Below are positions 55,359-64,000 of a stretch of DNA of 64,000 nucleotides, in pieces. The first letter of the stretch is position 1. Every line of letters starts with the position of its first letter. The notes under the pieces were generated by a model, which saw only the letters and a program-made list of their open reading frames with translations, was not told the origin of the DNA and searched no databases. Source of the DNA: Companilactobacillus musae (lineage in GTDB: Bacteria > Bacillota > Bacilli > Lactobacillales > Lactobacillaceae); assembly GCF_003967595.1 (NCBI RefSeq), contig NZ_BIFW01000004.1, forward strand, positions 1 to 64,000, read 5' to 3'. A program made the translations under genes and the position numbers.

Positions 55359-56036
55359 ATGAAACGACCATATATTATCTGCCACATGATGACCTCAGTT
55401 GACGGTAGAATCGACTGTGATATGACTGCACAACTTCAAGGAGTTAAAGAATACTATTCCACATTAGAATCTCTTGATACTCAAACAACTCTGAGTGGTC
55501 GTGTTACCGCTCAATTAGAATTGGCTAATTCTGGCAAATTTGAACCTAAAACTCAAACATATCTCAATAAAGAATCTTTCACACAAAACACTATTTCTGA
55601 TTCTTACGATGTTATCGTCGATACAAAAGGAACCTTACTTTGGGACGATGATTCTACCTATAATAAGCCCCATATTATTATTACTAGCGAACAAGTCAAT
55701 CTTGATTATTTGGACTACTTAAATTCTAAACATATATCTTGGGTTGCAACTGGAAAAAAAGAAATCAACTTAACTCGAGCTGTAGAAATCTTATCCGAAC
55801 AATTTAAGGTTTCTCGAATGGCAATCGTTGGTGGCGGGCACATTGATGGTTCATTTCTTGATGCTGGTTTAACTGATGAAATCAGCATTCTTATTGGTTC
55901 TGGTGTCGACGGTCGTAATGGAATGCCTGCCGTCTTTGATGGACGACCAGAAACTCGTAAACCAATTCCTTTAAAATTAGAAAATGTTAAAAGCTTTGAG
56001 GACGGTGCAGTCTGGCTACGTTATTCAGTAAAGTAA
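55359..56036 (+). CDS. RibD C-terminal/DHFR-fold reductase
   Basis: The 225-aa protein has the dihydrofolate reductase-like fold of the RibD C-terminal domain: ICHMMTSVDGRID at the start, VTAQLELANSGKF in the substrate loop, MAIVGGGHIDGSFLDAGLTDEI near 155 for NADPH, and a final VKSFEDGAVWLRY. Such stand-alone proteins are oxidoreductases of unknown substrate. AAAGGAG precedes the ATG. It has a MerR-type promoter and its own terminator. Confidence 0.85.
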   Translation: MKRPYIICHMMTSVDGRIDCDMTAQLQGVKEYYSTLESLDTQTTLSGRVTAQLELANSGKFEPKTQTYLNKESFTQNTISDSYDVIVDTKGTLLWDDDSTYNKPHIIITSEQVNLDYLDYLNSKHISWVATGKKEINLTRAVEILSEQFKVSRMAIVGGGHIDGSFLDAGLTDEISILIGSGVDGRNGMPAVFDGRPETRKPIPLKLENVKSFEDGAVWLRYSVK

Positions 56037-56038
56037 CA

Positions 56039-56085
56039 AAAAATCTTCTCCAATAATCTTATTGATTACTAAGAGAAGATTCTTA
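56039..56085 (+). terminator. Terminator of the RibD-like gene
   Basis: AATCTTCTC pairs with GAGAAGATT; an inner AATAATC/GATTACT pairing is partial. Flanking A- and T-rich sequence. Confidence 0.7.
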
Positions 56086-56107
56086 TCGTTCACTATAATT
56101 GCTTTAT

Positions 56108-56434
56108 TTAAATAGCTAATCGAACTAATGCTAATGAAATAATTCCTACAATAACGATCAACAATAACTTTTTAGTTAAAATAGCTGTCAAAACGGTCGG
56201 AATTGAAGCTATTAAGTTGGCGTAATCAATCTGTGGCATATGCCCTAGTCTTTGCGTAAAGAGATTTTCAAACCATAAAGCTGCCATAATAGTAATAGGA
56301 ACAAAGCTCAAAAATTCTACGACCTTAGCTGGTAAATTAAACTTTTTCAAAAGAACAAAAGGTAGAATTCTCGATAACCAAGTCGCCAGTCCACAGGCAA
56401 TCAAAGTCCATAATATAAATTTAGTCGAAGGCAT
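56108..56434 (-). CDS. azlD: AzlD-type branched-chain amino acid export subunit
   Basis: The 108-aa protein has four membrane helices in the AzlD layout (WTLIACGLATWLSRILPFVLL, VEFLSFVPITIMAALWFEN). With AzlC it forms an exporter of branched-chain amino acids or analogues. It overlaps the azlC gene by 14 bases. Confidence 0.9.
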   Translation of the reverse strand: MPSTKFILWTLIACGLATWLSRILPFVLLKKFNLPAKVVEFLSFVPITIMAALWFENLFTQRLGHMPQIDYANLIASIPTVLTAILTKKLLLIVIVGIISLALVRLAI

Positions 56435-57128
56435 GTTTCAAAATCACTCCTAACGCACAACCTATTAAGGTCACTACTAGAATCAAAAGATCACTCGAGA
56501 TAAAAATCAGTCCAAAATATACTAATGGCAACATCAATACCACAACAATCAATTGAACTTTTAATGAAATTGTCTTATCACTGATCAACTGTAGATAAAG
56601 CAAACCAATAAACATTGCTACTAAAGCAAAGTCTAATCCTAACTTTTCAGGATCACTAATGACTTTGCCCAGCATTGCTCCTACCATGGTTGAAGCTGCC
56701 CAAACTAAGTAAGCCATTAAGTTAACGGTATTGAACCACTTAAATGATAGTTTTCCATCAGTAAAATTGAGTTTATTCATACTTAAAGCAAAACTCTCAT
56801 CGGTAATTAAACTACCTATTAGTATATTTTCAAATAATGAATTCTTTTTAAAAAAATTAGCTGTCGTCATACTCATCAAAATCATTCGGGAATTAACCAA
56901 AAAGACTGATAAAACAATAGAAACAAGTGGCGTTCCAATTGCTAATAAACTAACTAAAATAAATTGAGCCGAACCTGCATAAACGATCAATGACATTAAC
57001 GTTGCCATAAAAACGCTCATCCCCGCTGCAGCTGCAACAATTCCAAACGATATTCCTATTCCAATGTAACCAAATACAGTTGGTAGGGTATCTTTTACAG
57101 CACTTTCAACGCTTAAGCTGTCATCCAT
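56421..57128 (-). CDS. azlC: AzlC-type branched-chain amino acid exporter
   Basis: The 235-aa membrane protein matches AzlC: FGYIGIGISFGIVAAAAGMS, the SLIVYAGSAQFILVSLL segment and NSRMILMSM. It exports leucine, isoleucine or valine together with AzlD. GGGGGAGAG precedes the ATG. The azlCD pair is complete; no adjacent Lrp-type regulator is visible. Confidence 0.92.
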   Translation of the reverse strand: MDDSLSVESAVKDTLPTVFGYIGIGISFGIVAAAAGMSVFMATLMSLIVYAGSAQFILVSLLAIGTPLVSIVLSVFLVNSRMILMSMTTANFFKKNSLFENILIGSLITDESFALSMNKLNFTDGKLSFKWFNTVNLMAYLVWAASTMVGAMLGKVISDPEKLGLDFALVAMFIGLLYLQLISDKTISLKVQLIVVVLMLPLVYFGLIFISSDLLILVVTLIGCALGVILKHAFD

Positions 57129-57278
57129 ATACTCTCCCCCTTGTTATATAAATTATTATAATAATTTTAATTTAGTTATATGTCAATTAGACAATTAAAA
57201 TAGAATATGTTATTAACATACTAAAATTTATTTTGTGTATTAAAATGAAATTAAAAACATCATGAAGGAAGATATAAC

Positions 57279-58079
57279 ATGAAACTTGGAATGTATAACG
57301 AACGCGCCGTTGTCATTAACGATGACAGTTTACAACTAATCAATGGTGTAAAAGATATTCAATCACTTTTGCCACACTTGAATGAACGACTATTTTTGAG
57401 TAGCAAACGTAATTTACCTGATATGGCAGACTTCTCTGCCCCAGTTAGTGCTTCTAAACAAATATTTGCTGTAGGATTCAATTATCGCGACCATATGAAC
57501 GAATTAAAAACTCAAGCACCCAAAGTTCCCAATATCTTCACCAAATTTGTCAGTTCAATCACTGGACCTAACCCAACAGTTAAAGTCCCAAGCCCTCAAA
57601 CAGATTGGGAAACAGAATTAGTCATTGTAATTGGTCAAGGTGGACGTAATATTAGTCAGGACAAGGCATTGAATCACATTGCTGGTTATATGGTTGGACA
57701 AGATCTTTCCGATCGTCAGTTACAATTTGAAAATGATCAACCACAATTCTCATTAGCCAAATCCTACGAGAATTTCTCACCCATTGGACCTTGGCTAACA
57801 ACTCCAGATGAAATCGATGATTTAGGAAAATTAACTATTACAACCGAATTAAACGGTGCCGAAAAACAACATAGTCAATTAGGTAATTTGATTTTCGATC
57901 CACAAAAATTAGTAAGTTATCTTTCAGCAATTACCGAATTATTCCCAGGAGACTTAATCTTCACTGGTACACCTGGTGGTGTCGGCGCAGGTCGTAACCC
58001 CAAGGAATTTATCAAACCAGGCGATCAATTGATCAGTAAAATTGATCAACTTGGTCAACTAACAATTAATTTCAATTAA
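57279..58079 (+). CDS. Fumarylacetoacetate hydrolase family protein
   Basis: The 266-aa protein has an FAH fold: a short N-terminal region, then IFAVGFNYRDHMNEL near 66, metal-binding E in WETELVIVIGQGG near 110, GYMVGQDLSDRQLQ near 135 and FTGTPGGVGAGRNP near 230. Members are metal-dependent hydrolases, decarboxylases or isomerases of diketo acids. It lies 76 bases before the alcohol dehydrogenase gene on the same strand, with a separate promoter-like sequence between them. Substrate unknown. Confidence 0.85.
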   Translation: MKLGMYNERAVVINDDSLQLINGVKDIQSLLPHLNERLFLSSKRNLPDMADFSAPVSASKQIFAVGFNYRDHMNELKTQAPKVPNIFTKFVSSITGPNPTVKVPSPQTDWETELVIVIGQGGRNISQDKALNHIAGYMVGQDLSDRQLQFENDQPQFSLAKSYENFSPIGPWLTTPDEIDDLGKLTITTELNGAEKQHSQLGNLIFDPQKLVSYLSAITELFPGDLIFTGTPGGVGAGRNPKEFIKPGDQLISKIDQLGQLTINFN

Positions 58080-58107
58080 TAGCTTCAATTATCATTAATT
58101 TGATTTT

Positions 58108-58121
58108 TGAAAACGTTATAA
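58108..58121. promoter_or_regulatory. cre-like site overlapping the alcohol dehydrogenase promoter
   Basis: TGAAAACGTTATAA matches the CcpA site in all but one position and overlaps the TATAAT at 58117-58122. If real, CcpA binding would repress the gene. Confidence 0.35.
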
Positions 58122-58155
58122 TCAAGATAGAAAAACAAAGAGAGGAATTTTGTTT

Positions 58156-59199
58156 ATGAAAAAAGCAATTTTTGAAAAAGTAGGTCAAATGAAGGTCGAA
58201 GATGTTGAGATGCCAAAAATTCAGGCACCTGATGACGTTATCATCAAAGTAATCCGTGCCTGTGTCTGTGGTTCTGATCTATGGGCTTATCGTGGCTTAG
58301 AAGACAAAGCTGAAAACTCTGAAAATTCTGGACACGAAGCAATCGGTATTGTGCAAGACGTTGGTTCCGATATTACGACTGTCAAAGCAGGCGATTTCGT
58401 AATTGCTCCATTTACTCATGGCTGTGGACACTGTCCCGCATGTCTAGCTGGTTTTGATGGCGATTGCCAATCACATACTGATAACTTCAGTAATGGTAAC
58501 CAAGCTGAATATATCAGATTTCAACATGGTCAATGGGCTCTAGTCAAAGTTCCCGGAAAACCTAGTGATTATAGTGAAAGCATGCTTAAATCACTCTTAA
58601 CCTTGGCTGACGTTATGGCTACTGGTTATCATGCAGCAACCGTCGCTAATATTAAACACGGTGATACTGTTGTAGTTATGGGCGATGGTGCTGTCGGGCT
58701 TTGTGGAATTATTTCTGCTAAATTACTCGGCGCTAAAAAAATCATTTCAACAAGTCGTCATCCCGACCGTCAAGCACTTGCTGCTAAATTTGGAGCAACT
58801 GATAACGTTGCCGAACGTGGTGATGAAGGTGTCAAAAAGATTCTAGAATTAACTAATGGTTTTGGTGCTGATGCCGTTTTGGAATGTGTTGGTACTGAAC
58901 TATCTACTGAAACAGCTTTGAAAGTTGGACGCCCTGGTTCAATTGTCGGTCGTGTTGGTTTGCCACACACTGGAAAGATGGACATCTCTACTTCATTTGG
59001 CAAAAATATCATTATTGCTGGTGGCCCTGCTTCTGTTACTACTTACGACAAGAATCGTTTATTGAAGGCTGTTCTAGATGGTGAAATCAATCCTGGACTT
59101 GTCTTTACTAAGAGCTTCAGTCTTGATCAAATCAACGACGCCTATCAAGAAATGACTGATAGAAAAGTTATCAAATCAATGGTTGTTGTTAGTGATTAA
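58156..59199 (+). CDS. Zinc-dependent alcohol dehydrogenase
   Basis: The 347-aa medium-chain dehydrogenase has the catalytic zinc site C38, H60, E61 (CVCGSD; SGHEAIG), the structural zinc cysteines C90, C93, C96 and C104 (GCGHCPACLAGFDGDC), and a Rossmann motif GDGAVG near 175. It would oxidise or reduce an alcohol/aldehyde pair with NAD(P). ATG at 58156 is chosen as it lies ten bases behind GAGAGGA, against TTG at 58150. Full length. Confidence 0.9.
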   Translation: MKKAIFEKVGQMKVEDVEMPKIQAPDDVIIKVIRACVCGSDLWAYRGLEDKAENSENSGHEAIGIVQDVGSDITTVKAGDFVIAPFTHGCGHCPACLAGFDGDCQSHTDNFSNGNQAEYIRFQHGQWALVKVPGKPSDYSESMLKSLLTLADVMATGYHAATVANIKHGDTVVVMGDGAVGLCGIISAKLLGAKKIISTSRHPDRQALAAKFGATDNVAERGDEGVKKILELTNGFGADAVLECVGTELSTETALKVGRPGSIVGRVGLPHTGKMDISTSFGKNIIIAGGPASVTTYDKNRLLKAVLDGEINPGLVFTKSFSLDQINDAYQEMTDRKVIKSMVVVSD

Positions 59200-59208
59200 T
59201 TTATAGTC

Positions 59209-59248
59209 GAAAAAGGCATTGCATAGAATTATATGCAATGCCTTTTTA
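59209..59248. terminator. Bidirectional terminator
   Basis: AAAAAGGCATTGCATA pairs with TATGCAATGCCTTTTT around a short loop, between the alcohol dehydrogenase and the convergent XRE gene. Confidence 0.88.
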
Positions 59249-59611
59249 TTATCGAAGTATTGAGGCAAAACTAATAATAAACGCTAATATAAGTATCACC
59301 CACCAATAACCAGCAAGAAAATCCCAAAAATTCATCTTGCCTAATCTCCTTACATAACGATTGTGCTTGGGATCAAAAACAAACTCATCTTGATCTACTT
59401 TTGCATCTTTTTCAGATCCAAATACTAAAGTATCCAAACTGATATTGAAAATATCAGTTAACTTAATTAGATTATTCAAATCAGGTGTGGAATCCCCAGA
59501 TTCCCACTTTGAAATTGCCTGCCTCGTTACAAACATCTTACTAGCAAGTTCATCTTGAGTAATACCTGAATTTTTTCTAATATTTTTTAATTGTTTTGGA
59601 AAATCACTCAT
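59249..59611 (-). CDS. Membrane-tethered XRE regulator
   Basis: The 120-aa protein has an N-terminal XRE helix-turn-helix (about 6-62: LKNIRKNSGITQDELA, VTRQAISKWESGDSTPDL) and one membrane helix near the C-terminus (WWVILILAFIISFASIL), so the DNA-binding part is tethered to the membrane. It is the last gene of an ABC-2 transporter operon, 24 bases behind the second permease. It probably controls the operon in response to membrane stress or peptide; this is inference. Confidence 0.85.
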   Translation of the reverse strand: MSDFPKQLKNIRKNSGITQDELASKMFVTRQAISKWESGDSTPDLNNLIKLTDIFNISLDTLVFGSEKDAKVDQDEFVFDPKHNRYVRRLGKMNFWDFLAGYWWVILILAFIISFASILR

Positions 59612-59635
59612 AATAGTCCTTTCACATCAAATTAT

Positions 59636-60403
59636 CTAAAATTTTTTCTTTTTAAAAATTACGTAACCTAAACTGAAGAATAATAATGAATAGAAAATAT
59701 TTCCGATTAACAGTTGAGAATTACTTAAATGACTAACAATATGATATGAGCCATAATTATAATACTGTTTTGTTAAGTTAATCATATTCAAAGGATTCCA
59801 TTTAATTATATCAATATATTTTAGGTTTGCGATCATAAGACTAGAAGATGCACTTTGCCCTAGGAAGACAATCATTAAATTCAAGGTAATTACTATTGCA
59901 TTTAAATTAACAATACAAGAAGTAAAAAAAATTATACTAATTATCAAAGTAGATGAGACAATATCAACTAAGATAGTCATTAACAAATTTGATAATAATG
60001 TCTGCTGATATTGATTAATCATTAGCCAAGAAAGATGAACATTTAAAGGTGTAAGTTGTAGTACTATAGTAAAAATAATTGCCAATATATGCAAAACAAT
60101 ATTGTAAATAAAGACAAGTATTAATTTTGAGCCATACACTTGTAATTTATTATCGGACTTATACAACATTGTCAAAATTGTATTATCTTGAAACTCTAAA
60201 GTAAATATCGTAGATGACACAACGACCAATGCAAACAATATCCATTCACTTGAATCGTAACTTGTCATGATTAATAATTTTTGTTCGGAACCATTCATTA
60301 AAATACCCATAATAATCATAAGGATAAGCACAAAGAGTGGTGCAAACCAAGTTATTTTTTGATGAACTAATTTATAAGCTTCCTTATTTAAACTACTTAC
60401 CAT
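59636..60403 (-). CDS. ABC-2 type permease 2
   Basis: The 255-aa protein has six membrane helices and resembles its neighbour at 60419 in layout: a basic start (EAYKLVHQKITWFAPL), a large first loop with LEFQDNTILTMLYKS, and KYIDIIKWNPLNMINLT near 205. This recalls bacitracin- or lantibiotic-type ABC permeases (ABC-2 superfamily). It likely forms a heterodimeric channel with the other permease. It is 15 bases behind it. Confidence 0.8.
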   Translation of the reverse strand: MVSSLNKEAYKLVHQKITWFAPLFVLILMIIMGILMNGSEQKLLIMTSYDSSEWILFALVVVSSTIFTLEFQDNTILTMLYKSDNKLQVYGSKLILVFIYNIVLHILAIIFTIVLQLTPLNVHLSWLMINQYQQTLLSNLLMTILVDIVSSTLIISIIFFTSCIVNLNAIVITLNLMIVFLGQSASSSLMIANLKYIDIIKWNPLNMINLTKQYYNYGSYHIVSHLSNSQLLIGNIFYSLLFFSLGYVIFKKKKF

Positions 60404-60418
60404 TTTCCATTACCTCTT

Positions 60419-61150
60419 TTAAACTCGACGATTTTTAAAGGTCCAATATCCGATTACCAAAAAGATCATTGCATAACCAATCGTTCCCAATACTAACTGC
60501 ATATTATTCAACAAGGAATATTTAAAGTACTTAGAATCCGATAATTGATTAATAATATAAATCATATTCAATGGATTCCATCTTATTACCCTATCCCATG
60601 TATGAAATAAAGAAGTAAATATATTAGAAAATGTAGCTCCTAGAAAACCTAGCATTAATCCTATTAATATAACAATGGCATCAATTTTAACTAAAGAAAT
60701 TAATAACAACGATAACGTAACGATAAAAATCGTATACAAAAATATCTCAATCATATTACATATCAATGCTCTTAAAATATTAATGGTTAATAATTGATGA
60801 CTGAAAATTGTCTCTAAAATCGTGAACACTATTCCACATAAACTAAGCAATACACTATATAACACAAGTGTAATAATTTTTGAAAAATATATATTAAATT
60901 GATTTGAACTCTTATAAAGCATCGTAATAATAGTATTATCACGATATTCCATGGATAAAAAATCAGACGATATTGTAACCAAAATTATCGAAATCCATTG
61001 GCTAGCTCCAAACAATTGAATTATATCCATCTTATTGTGATGCCCCGTAATTAACGAATAATACATCAAAATGAATAAGGTCAAGATTCCCCAAAGTGGT
61101 TTTTTTTGATACCAAAACTTTTTCGTCTCCTGATATAAATTATTCCTCAT
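60419..61150 (-). CDS. ABC-2 type permease 1
   Basis: The 243-aa permease has six membrane helices and parallels the neighbour at 59636: LSMEYRDNTIITMLYKSSNQ and DRVIRWNPLNMIYIINQ correspond position for position. The two look like duplicated paralogues. Its start overlaps the ATPase gene by 11 bases. Role: export or detoxification of a membrane-active compound, by inference. Confidence 0.8.
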   Translation of the reverse strand: MRNNLYQETKKFWYQKKPLWGILTLFILMYYSLITGHHNKMDIIQLFGASQWISIILVTISSDFLSMEYRDNTIITMLYKSSNQFNIYFSKIITLVLYSVLLSLCGIVFTILETIFSHQLLTINILRALICNMIEIFLYTIFIVTLSLLLISLVKIDAIVILIGLMLGFLGATFSNIFTSLFHTWDRVIRWNPLNMIYIINQLSDSKYFKYSLLNNMQLVLGTIGYAMIFLVIGYWTFKNRRV

Positions 61151-62027
61151 TATTTGAACCTTCTTTGTCAGATAGTATTCTTATTACTTTTTCCTCTAAA
61201 TTCAATTTCTCAGGTTCTAACCTATTCAAATAAAATCCATTTTGAAAAATCAAGTCTTGCATTAATTTTACGTCTTGAGAATCTATTTCTAAGCAATTAT
61301 CTACCCATTGATAATCAATATTATTACGGCTAAGTAAATTTTCGATTAAATTTTTCTTATCTACTTGGACATAATATTTTTTACTACTATCTTGATTAAG
61401 TAAATCCATTGATCTATTCAAAATAACTTTTCCTGACCGCAAAAGCACCACTTGGGTCATAACCTTTTGTAATTCACCTAATATATGACTGGAAATCAGA
61501 AACATGCATCCTTGGTTTGCATACTTTCTAATTACATCACGAATCATAATGGTTGATTCGATATCTAATCCATTCATAGGCTCATCCAATATTACTAGTT
61601 CAGGATTATTTAATAAGGCTATTCCTATCCCTAATTTTTGTTTCATACCTAATGAATAATTTTTAGATTTTTTATCGATAAAATTTTCCATTTTTAAAGT
61701 GCTAATTATTTCTTCTAAGTCTTTATTACTTTCCGAATACAACAACAGATTTTGTCTACCTGTTAAAAAAGGATATATTGCTGGATGCTCTATTAATGCC
61801 CCTACTTTTTTCAAAGCTTGATGATTATTTTCAGTAATTCTTTGTTTATCAATTGATATACTCCCAGTAAACTTGGTCAATCCCAATACGGTTTTCATAA
61901 AAGTTGTTTTCCCCGTTCCATTAGGCCCTATCAAACCTACAATTTCTCCTGGTTTTATGTCTAAAGAAATATCATGGATAATTTTCTTACCTTGAATAAA
62001 TGTAGTTACATCTTTTACAGATAACAT
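61140..62027 (-). CDS. ABC-2 transporter ATPase
   Basis: The 295-aa ATPase has Walker A GPNGTGKTT near 39, signature YSLGMKQKLGI, Walker B LVILDEPMNGLD and the H-loop SSHILGE, typical of the BcrA/CcmA group that pairs with ABC-2 permeases. A C-terminal extension (about 210-295) is common in this group. ATG at 62027 is chosen behind GGAGGG; the long frame to 62090 adds 21 residues in front of a full domain. It is the first of four genes. Confidence 0.85.
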   Translation of the reverse strand: MLSVKDVTTFIQGKKIIHDISLDIKPGEIVGLIGPNGTGKTTFMKTVLGLTKFTGSISIDKQRITENNHQALKKVGALIEHPAIYPFLTGRQNLLLYSESNKDLEEIISTLKMENFIDKKSKNYSLGMKQKLGIGIALLNNPELVILDEPMNGLDIESTIMIRDVIRKYANQGCMFLISSHILGELQKVMTQVVLLRSGKVILNRSMDLLNQDSSKKYYVQVDKKNLIENLLSRNNIDYQWVDNCLEIDSQDVKLMQDLIFQNGFYLNRLEPEKLNLEEKVIRILSDKEGSNNEE

Positions 62028-62385
62028 TTCTATTCCCTCCATTCGTATCCTCGTTAACTTTAATTCTGCGCTAATTGCCTTTAGTGACAAGCAACCAATT
62101 TAAAGAATTAGTCAAAAGTAAATAGATATTTGCGCAACTCAAATACTCAAAGCTACTTATAATTACTGGTCTATCAATCTTCTAAGCGTTGCTTTTAATT
62201 TTTTAATCAAAGATTAACTTTATCCGTTATAACGATTCCTTAAAATCGACAAAAAAAGAACACCCTCCAAAATTATTATTGAAAGGTGTTTCTTTTCATT
62301 TAAACTACTTTTACTTGATCATAATATTTTACCTATACATAAATCTAATTAGCCTTTAAATACTGCAATTTAGATGACCACATTT
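62028..62385. other. Gap between the ABC operon and the LTA synthase gene
   Basis: No credible gene in about 360 bases. It carries TTGACT about 110 bases upstream of the ATPase start on the minus strand, a possible promoter element, and the hairpin at 62253-62297. The rest is AT-rich and shows nothing I can name. Confidence 0.45.
62253..62297 (-). terminator. Terminator beyond the LTA synthase gene
   Basis: AAAGAAACACCTTT pairs with a GGTGTTCTTT arm on the minus strand with a T-run after it. It lies about 90 bases beyond the stop. Confidence 0.6.
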
Positions 62386-64000
62386 CTAATTTCCATCCTC
62401 AATTGCATCAGTCGCATACATTGAAACTGTTGATTTATTATTATTCTGCGAATATAAACTGGTTGATGAATTACCCAGATCACTATTAGTTTTATTTAAC
62501 TGAACTTCTTCATTTTCATAATCATAATTTGCAGGATCTACTGGTTTGAAACCAACAGGTGTATAAAATCTCAAAAGATTCTTTTGATTAACTGTGTCTG
62601 ATATGTCCAATAGATGTCGCTCTTGATCATACTTTTTAGTAATCTTTTTGTACAATTTTGAATTTGAGTCAATGTCTAACAACTGTCCATTTTCATTGTC
62701 ATAAATATTGTACAAGTCCTTAGATTTCTTAATGACTGTATATTTTTTATTAACAAGACCATTATTTCTAAATATAACGTTACTATCATGGTGTTTAGAC
62801 AATAAATCTGTTCCTAATTGAATATAATCTTTAGTATTAACACCCAACAAATGCAATATAGTTGGTAAAACATCAATTTCACCACCGTATTCATTGTCAA
62901 CTTGACCAGAGATACCTTTCATATGGATCATAAATGGAACTCTCTGTAATTGAATATCATCAAATTCATTCCATTCATCTGGATTCTTATCTAATAATGG
63001 CGCCAAAGTTTTATTTCTATCATCTGAAATACCATAGTGATCACCATAAAGGACAATAACTGATCGATCATATAACCCACTTTCTTTTAAGTAAGTAAAG
63101 AATTCACGCAAAGAAGCATCAAGATAATGGGCCGTTAGAAAATAATTATTAATAACATTATCCTGTGTTTCCGGCTTAACAAAACCATCATTATCCTCAT
63201 CTGGTAAATCAAATGGATAATGATTCGTTAAAGTAATATATTTCACATAAAATGGTTGTTGCAATTTTTCTAAATACTTTACACTCTCTTTAAACATCAA
63301 CTTATCTTTTAGTCCAAAACCAACGTTAGAATTTTCATTTTGTTCAAAATAACCTTGATCAAAGAAATAATTATAGCCCATATTCTTATAAATCTTATTT
63401 CTCGAATAAAAACTTCCGACATTCCCATGAAAAACGGCACTCTCATGGCCCTCTTTTTGACTTAGAATCGCTGGTACACTTTGAAAAGTATTAGTTGGTC
63501 CTAGTTTGTTAAAGAACGAACCTGTTGGCAAACCAAACAGACCTGATTCAAGCATCGTCTCCGCATCACTTGTCTTACCTTGACCTACCTCATGGAAGAA
63601 ATTGGAAAAGCTGACAGTATTTTTATCTGAATACAAACTATTCAAAAATGGTGTTACTTCTTGGTCGTTAACTTTCATATTGATTAAGAACTGCTGGAAA
63701 CTTTCCAAATGAATTACGATGACATTCTTCTTACGTGCAATCCCATAATATTTTTTATTGGGTTGTACATAAACTTTAGCTGTTTCTTGCAAAGGTGAAT
63801 CAATATCAACTGTCGTTACTTTATTTTTTTCAGTATCTTCGTTGACTTTGTTTGCAGCATTGTATGCCATGTAAAAGTTCAAACCAAGATATTTAACGAT
63901 ATATGTTTGATCAAAAGTTCTACCTAATAATTGAGGTCGATTCATTTCTGAAACTGCTAGATTTAAAACAACCAAAAATGCACTAAAGCATGATAAAGCC
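62386..64000 (-). CDS. ltaS: Lipoteichoic acid synthase LtaS-type, partial
   Basis: The frame continues without a stop to the window edge (64000), so the N-terminal membrane region is cut off. Beginning near the end of the last membrane helix, it shows the linker RPQLLGRTFDQTYIVKYLG typical of LtaS, then the extracellular sulfatase-like domain: metal-binding E in HLESFQQFL, the catalytic threonine in GQGKTSDAE, and GDHYGISDD. A long Asn/Ser-rich tail closes it. LtaS polymerises glycerol phosphate from phosphatidylglycerol onto the membrane anchor. One LtaS subtype or a paralogue cannot be told apart here. Confidence 0.9.
   Translation of the reverse strand, partial: ALSCFSAFLVVLNLAVSEMNRPQLLGRTFDQTYIVKYLGLNFYMAYNAANKVNEDTEKNKVTTVDIDSPLQETAKVYVQPNKKYYGIARKKNVIVIHLESFQQFLINMKVNDQEVTPFLNSLYSDKNTVSFSNFFHEVGQGKTSDAETMLESGLFGLPTGSFFNKLGPTNTFQSVPAILSQKEGHESAVFHGNVGSFYSRNKIYKNMGYNYFFDQGYFEQNENSNVGFGLKDKLMFKESVKYLEKLQQPFYVKYITLTNHYPFDLPDEDNDGFVKPETQDNVINNYFLTAHYLDASLREFFTYLKESGLYDRSVIVLYGDHYGISDDRNKTLAPLLDKNPDEWNEFDDIQLQRVPFMIHMKGISGQVDNEYGGEIDVLPTILHLLGVNTKDYIQLGTDLLSKHHDSNVIFRNNGLVNKKYTVIKKSKDLYNIYDNENGQLLDIDSNSKLYKKITKKYDQERHLLDISDTVNQKNLLRFYTPVGFKPVDPANYDYENEEVQLNKTNSDLGNSSTSLYSQNNNKSTVSMYATDAIEDGN

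Noticed and set aside
1-64000. CRISPR arrays, insertion sequences, prophage or plasmid genes
   Set aside because: I found no regularly spaced repeats, transposase, integrase, phage structural or replication genes; the repeated elements seen are palindromes behind genes.

Overview
This window looks like an ordinary chromosomal stretch of a low-GC, Gram-positive lactic acid bacterium. Evidence: AT-rich intergenic DNA, strong GGAGG/GGGGG ribosome binding sites, many rho-independent terminators, a T-box in front of asnS, lipoteichoic acid synthase, and several secreted proteins ending in SLAP-type repeats (NRAL...WYSD...YYRVATNEWV). That SLAP signature suggests Companilactobacillus or a close relative; the genus is inference. 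I see no phage, plasmid or IS module and no CRISPR array.

Layout. 0-11.5 kb: a start-less YrdB-like reading frame, a 57-aa protein, a nitroreductase, an Rgg-type regulator, a NUDIX hydrolase, oleate hydratase, an aldo/keto reductase, a serine hydrolase, lemA-htpX, a secreted or anchored nuclease and glyA. 11.5-26.5 kb: a cell-surface region with two tandem SLAP proteins sharing an upstream element, a large lectin/WxL-type adhesin broken by one in-frame TAA, an operon ybjQ-pepD-yjeM, stress and membrane small proteins, a SLAP-CAP protein, a 763-aa SLAP protein and a secreted protein made of a duplicated domain. 26.7-36.8 kb: tRNA-Gln(CTG), membrane proteins, a divergent SDR reductase/TetR pair, a DJ-1 protein, two Dus paralogues around a Bcr/CflA-type exporter and a phosphatase, and a PadR-DUF1700-small membrane protein operon. 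37-45.6 kb: an OpuC-type osmolyte ABC transporter with fused permease and binding protein, the T-box-asnS-GNAT unit, an alpha/beta hydrolase, nadD and a PatB-type lyase. 45.6-59.2 kb: a heterodimeric ABC exporter, lactate oxidase, TMEM175 plus a cation/proton antiporter, a PadR-MFS operon, a RibD-like reductase, azlCD, an FAH-family enzyme and a zinc alcohol dehydrogenase. 59.2-64 kb: an ABC-2 transporter operon with a membrane-tethered XRE regulator, and a partial LTA synthase that runs off the window.

Cross-cutting signals. (1) Five copies (about 72-84 bp) of an imperfect palindrome with conserved arms sit just 3' of five genes; they look like a dispersed family of terminator-like repeats. 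(2) Two MerR-type promoters with 19-bp spacers share the exact 14-bp palindrome TAAAGTCGACTTTA, in front of the heterodimeric ABC exporter operon and the RibD-like reductase; they probably form one regulon whose regulator is not in the window. (3) A PadR regulator has two near-identical palindromes at its own promoter. (4) The tandem SLAP genes share a 22-bp upstream block with a TGTCA-N5-TGACA inverted repeat and both appear to start at TTG.

Many starts were moved from the longest open frame to the codon properly spaced from a ribosome binding site; the entries say where.
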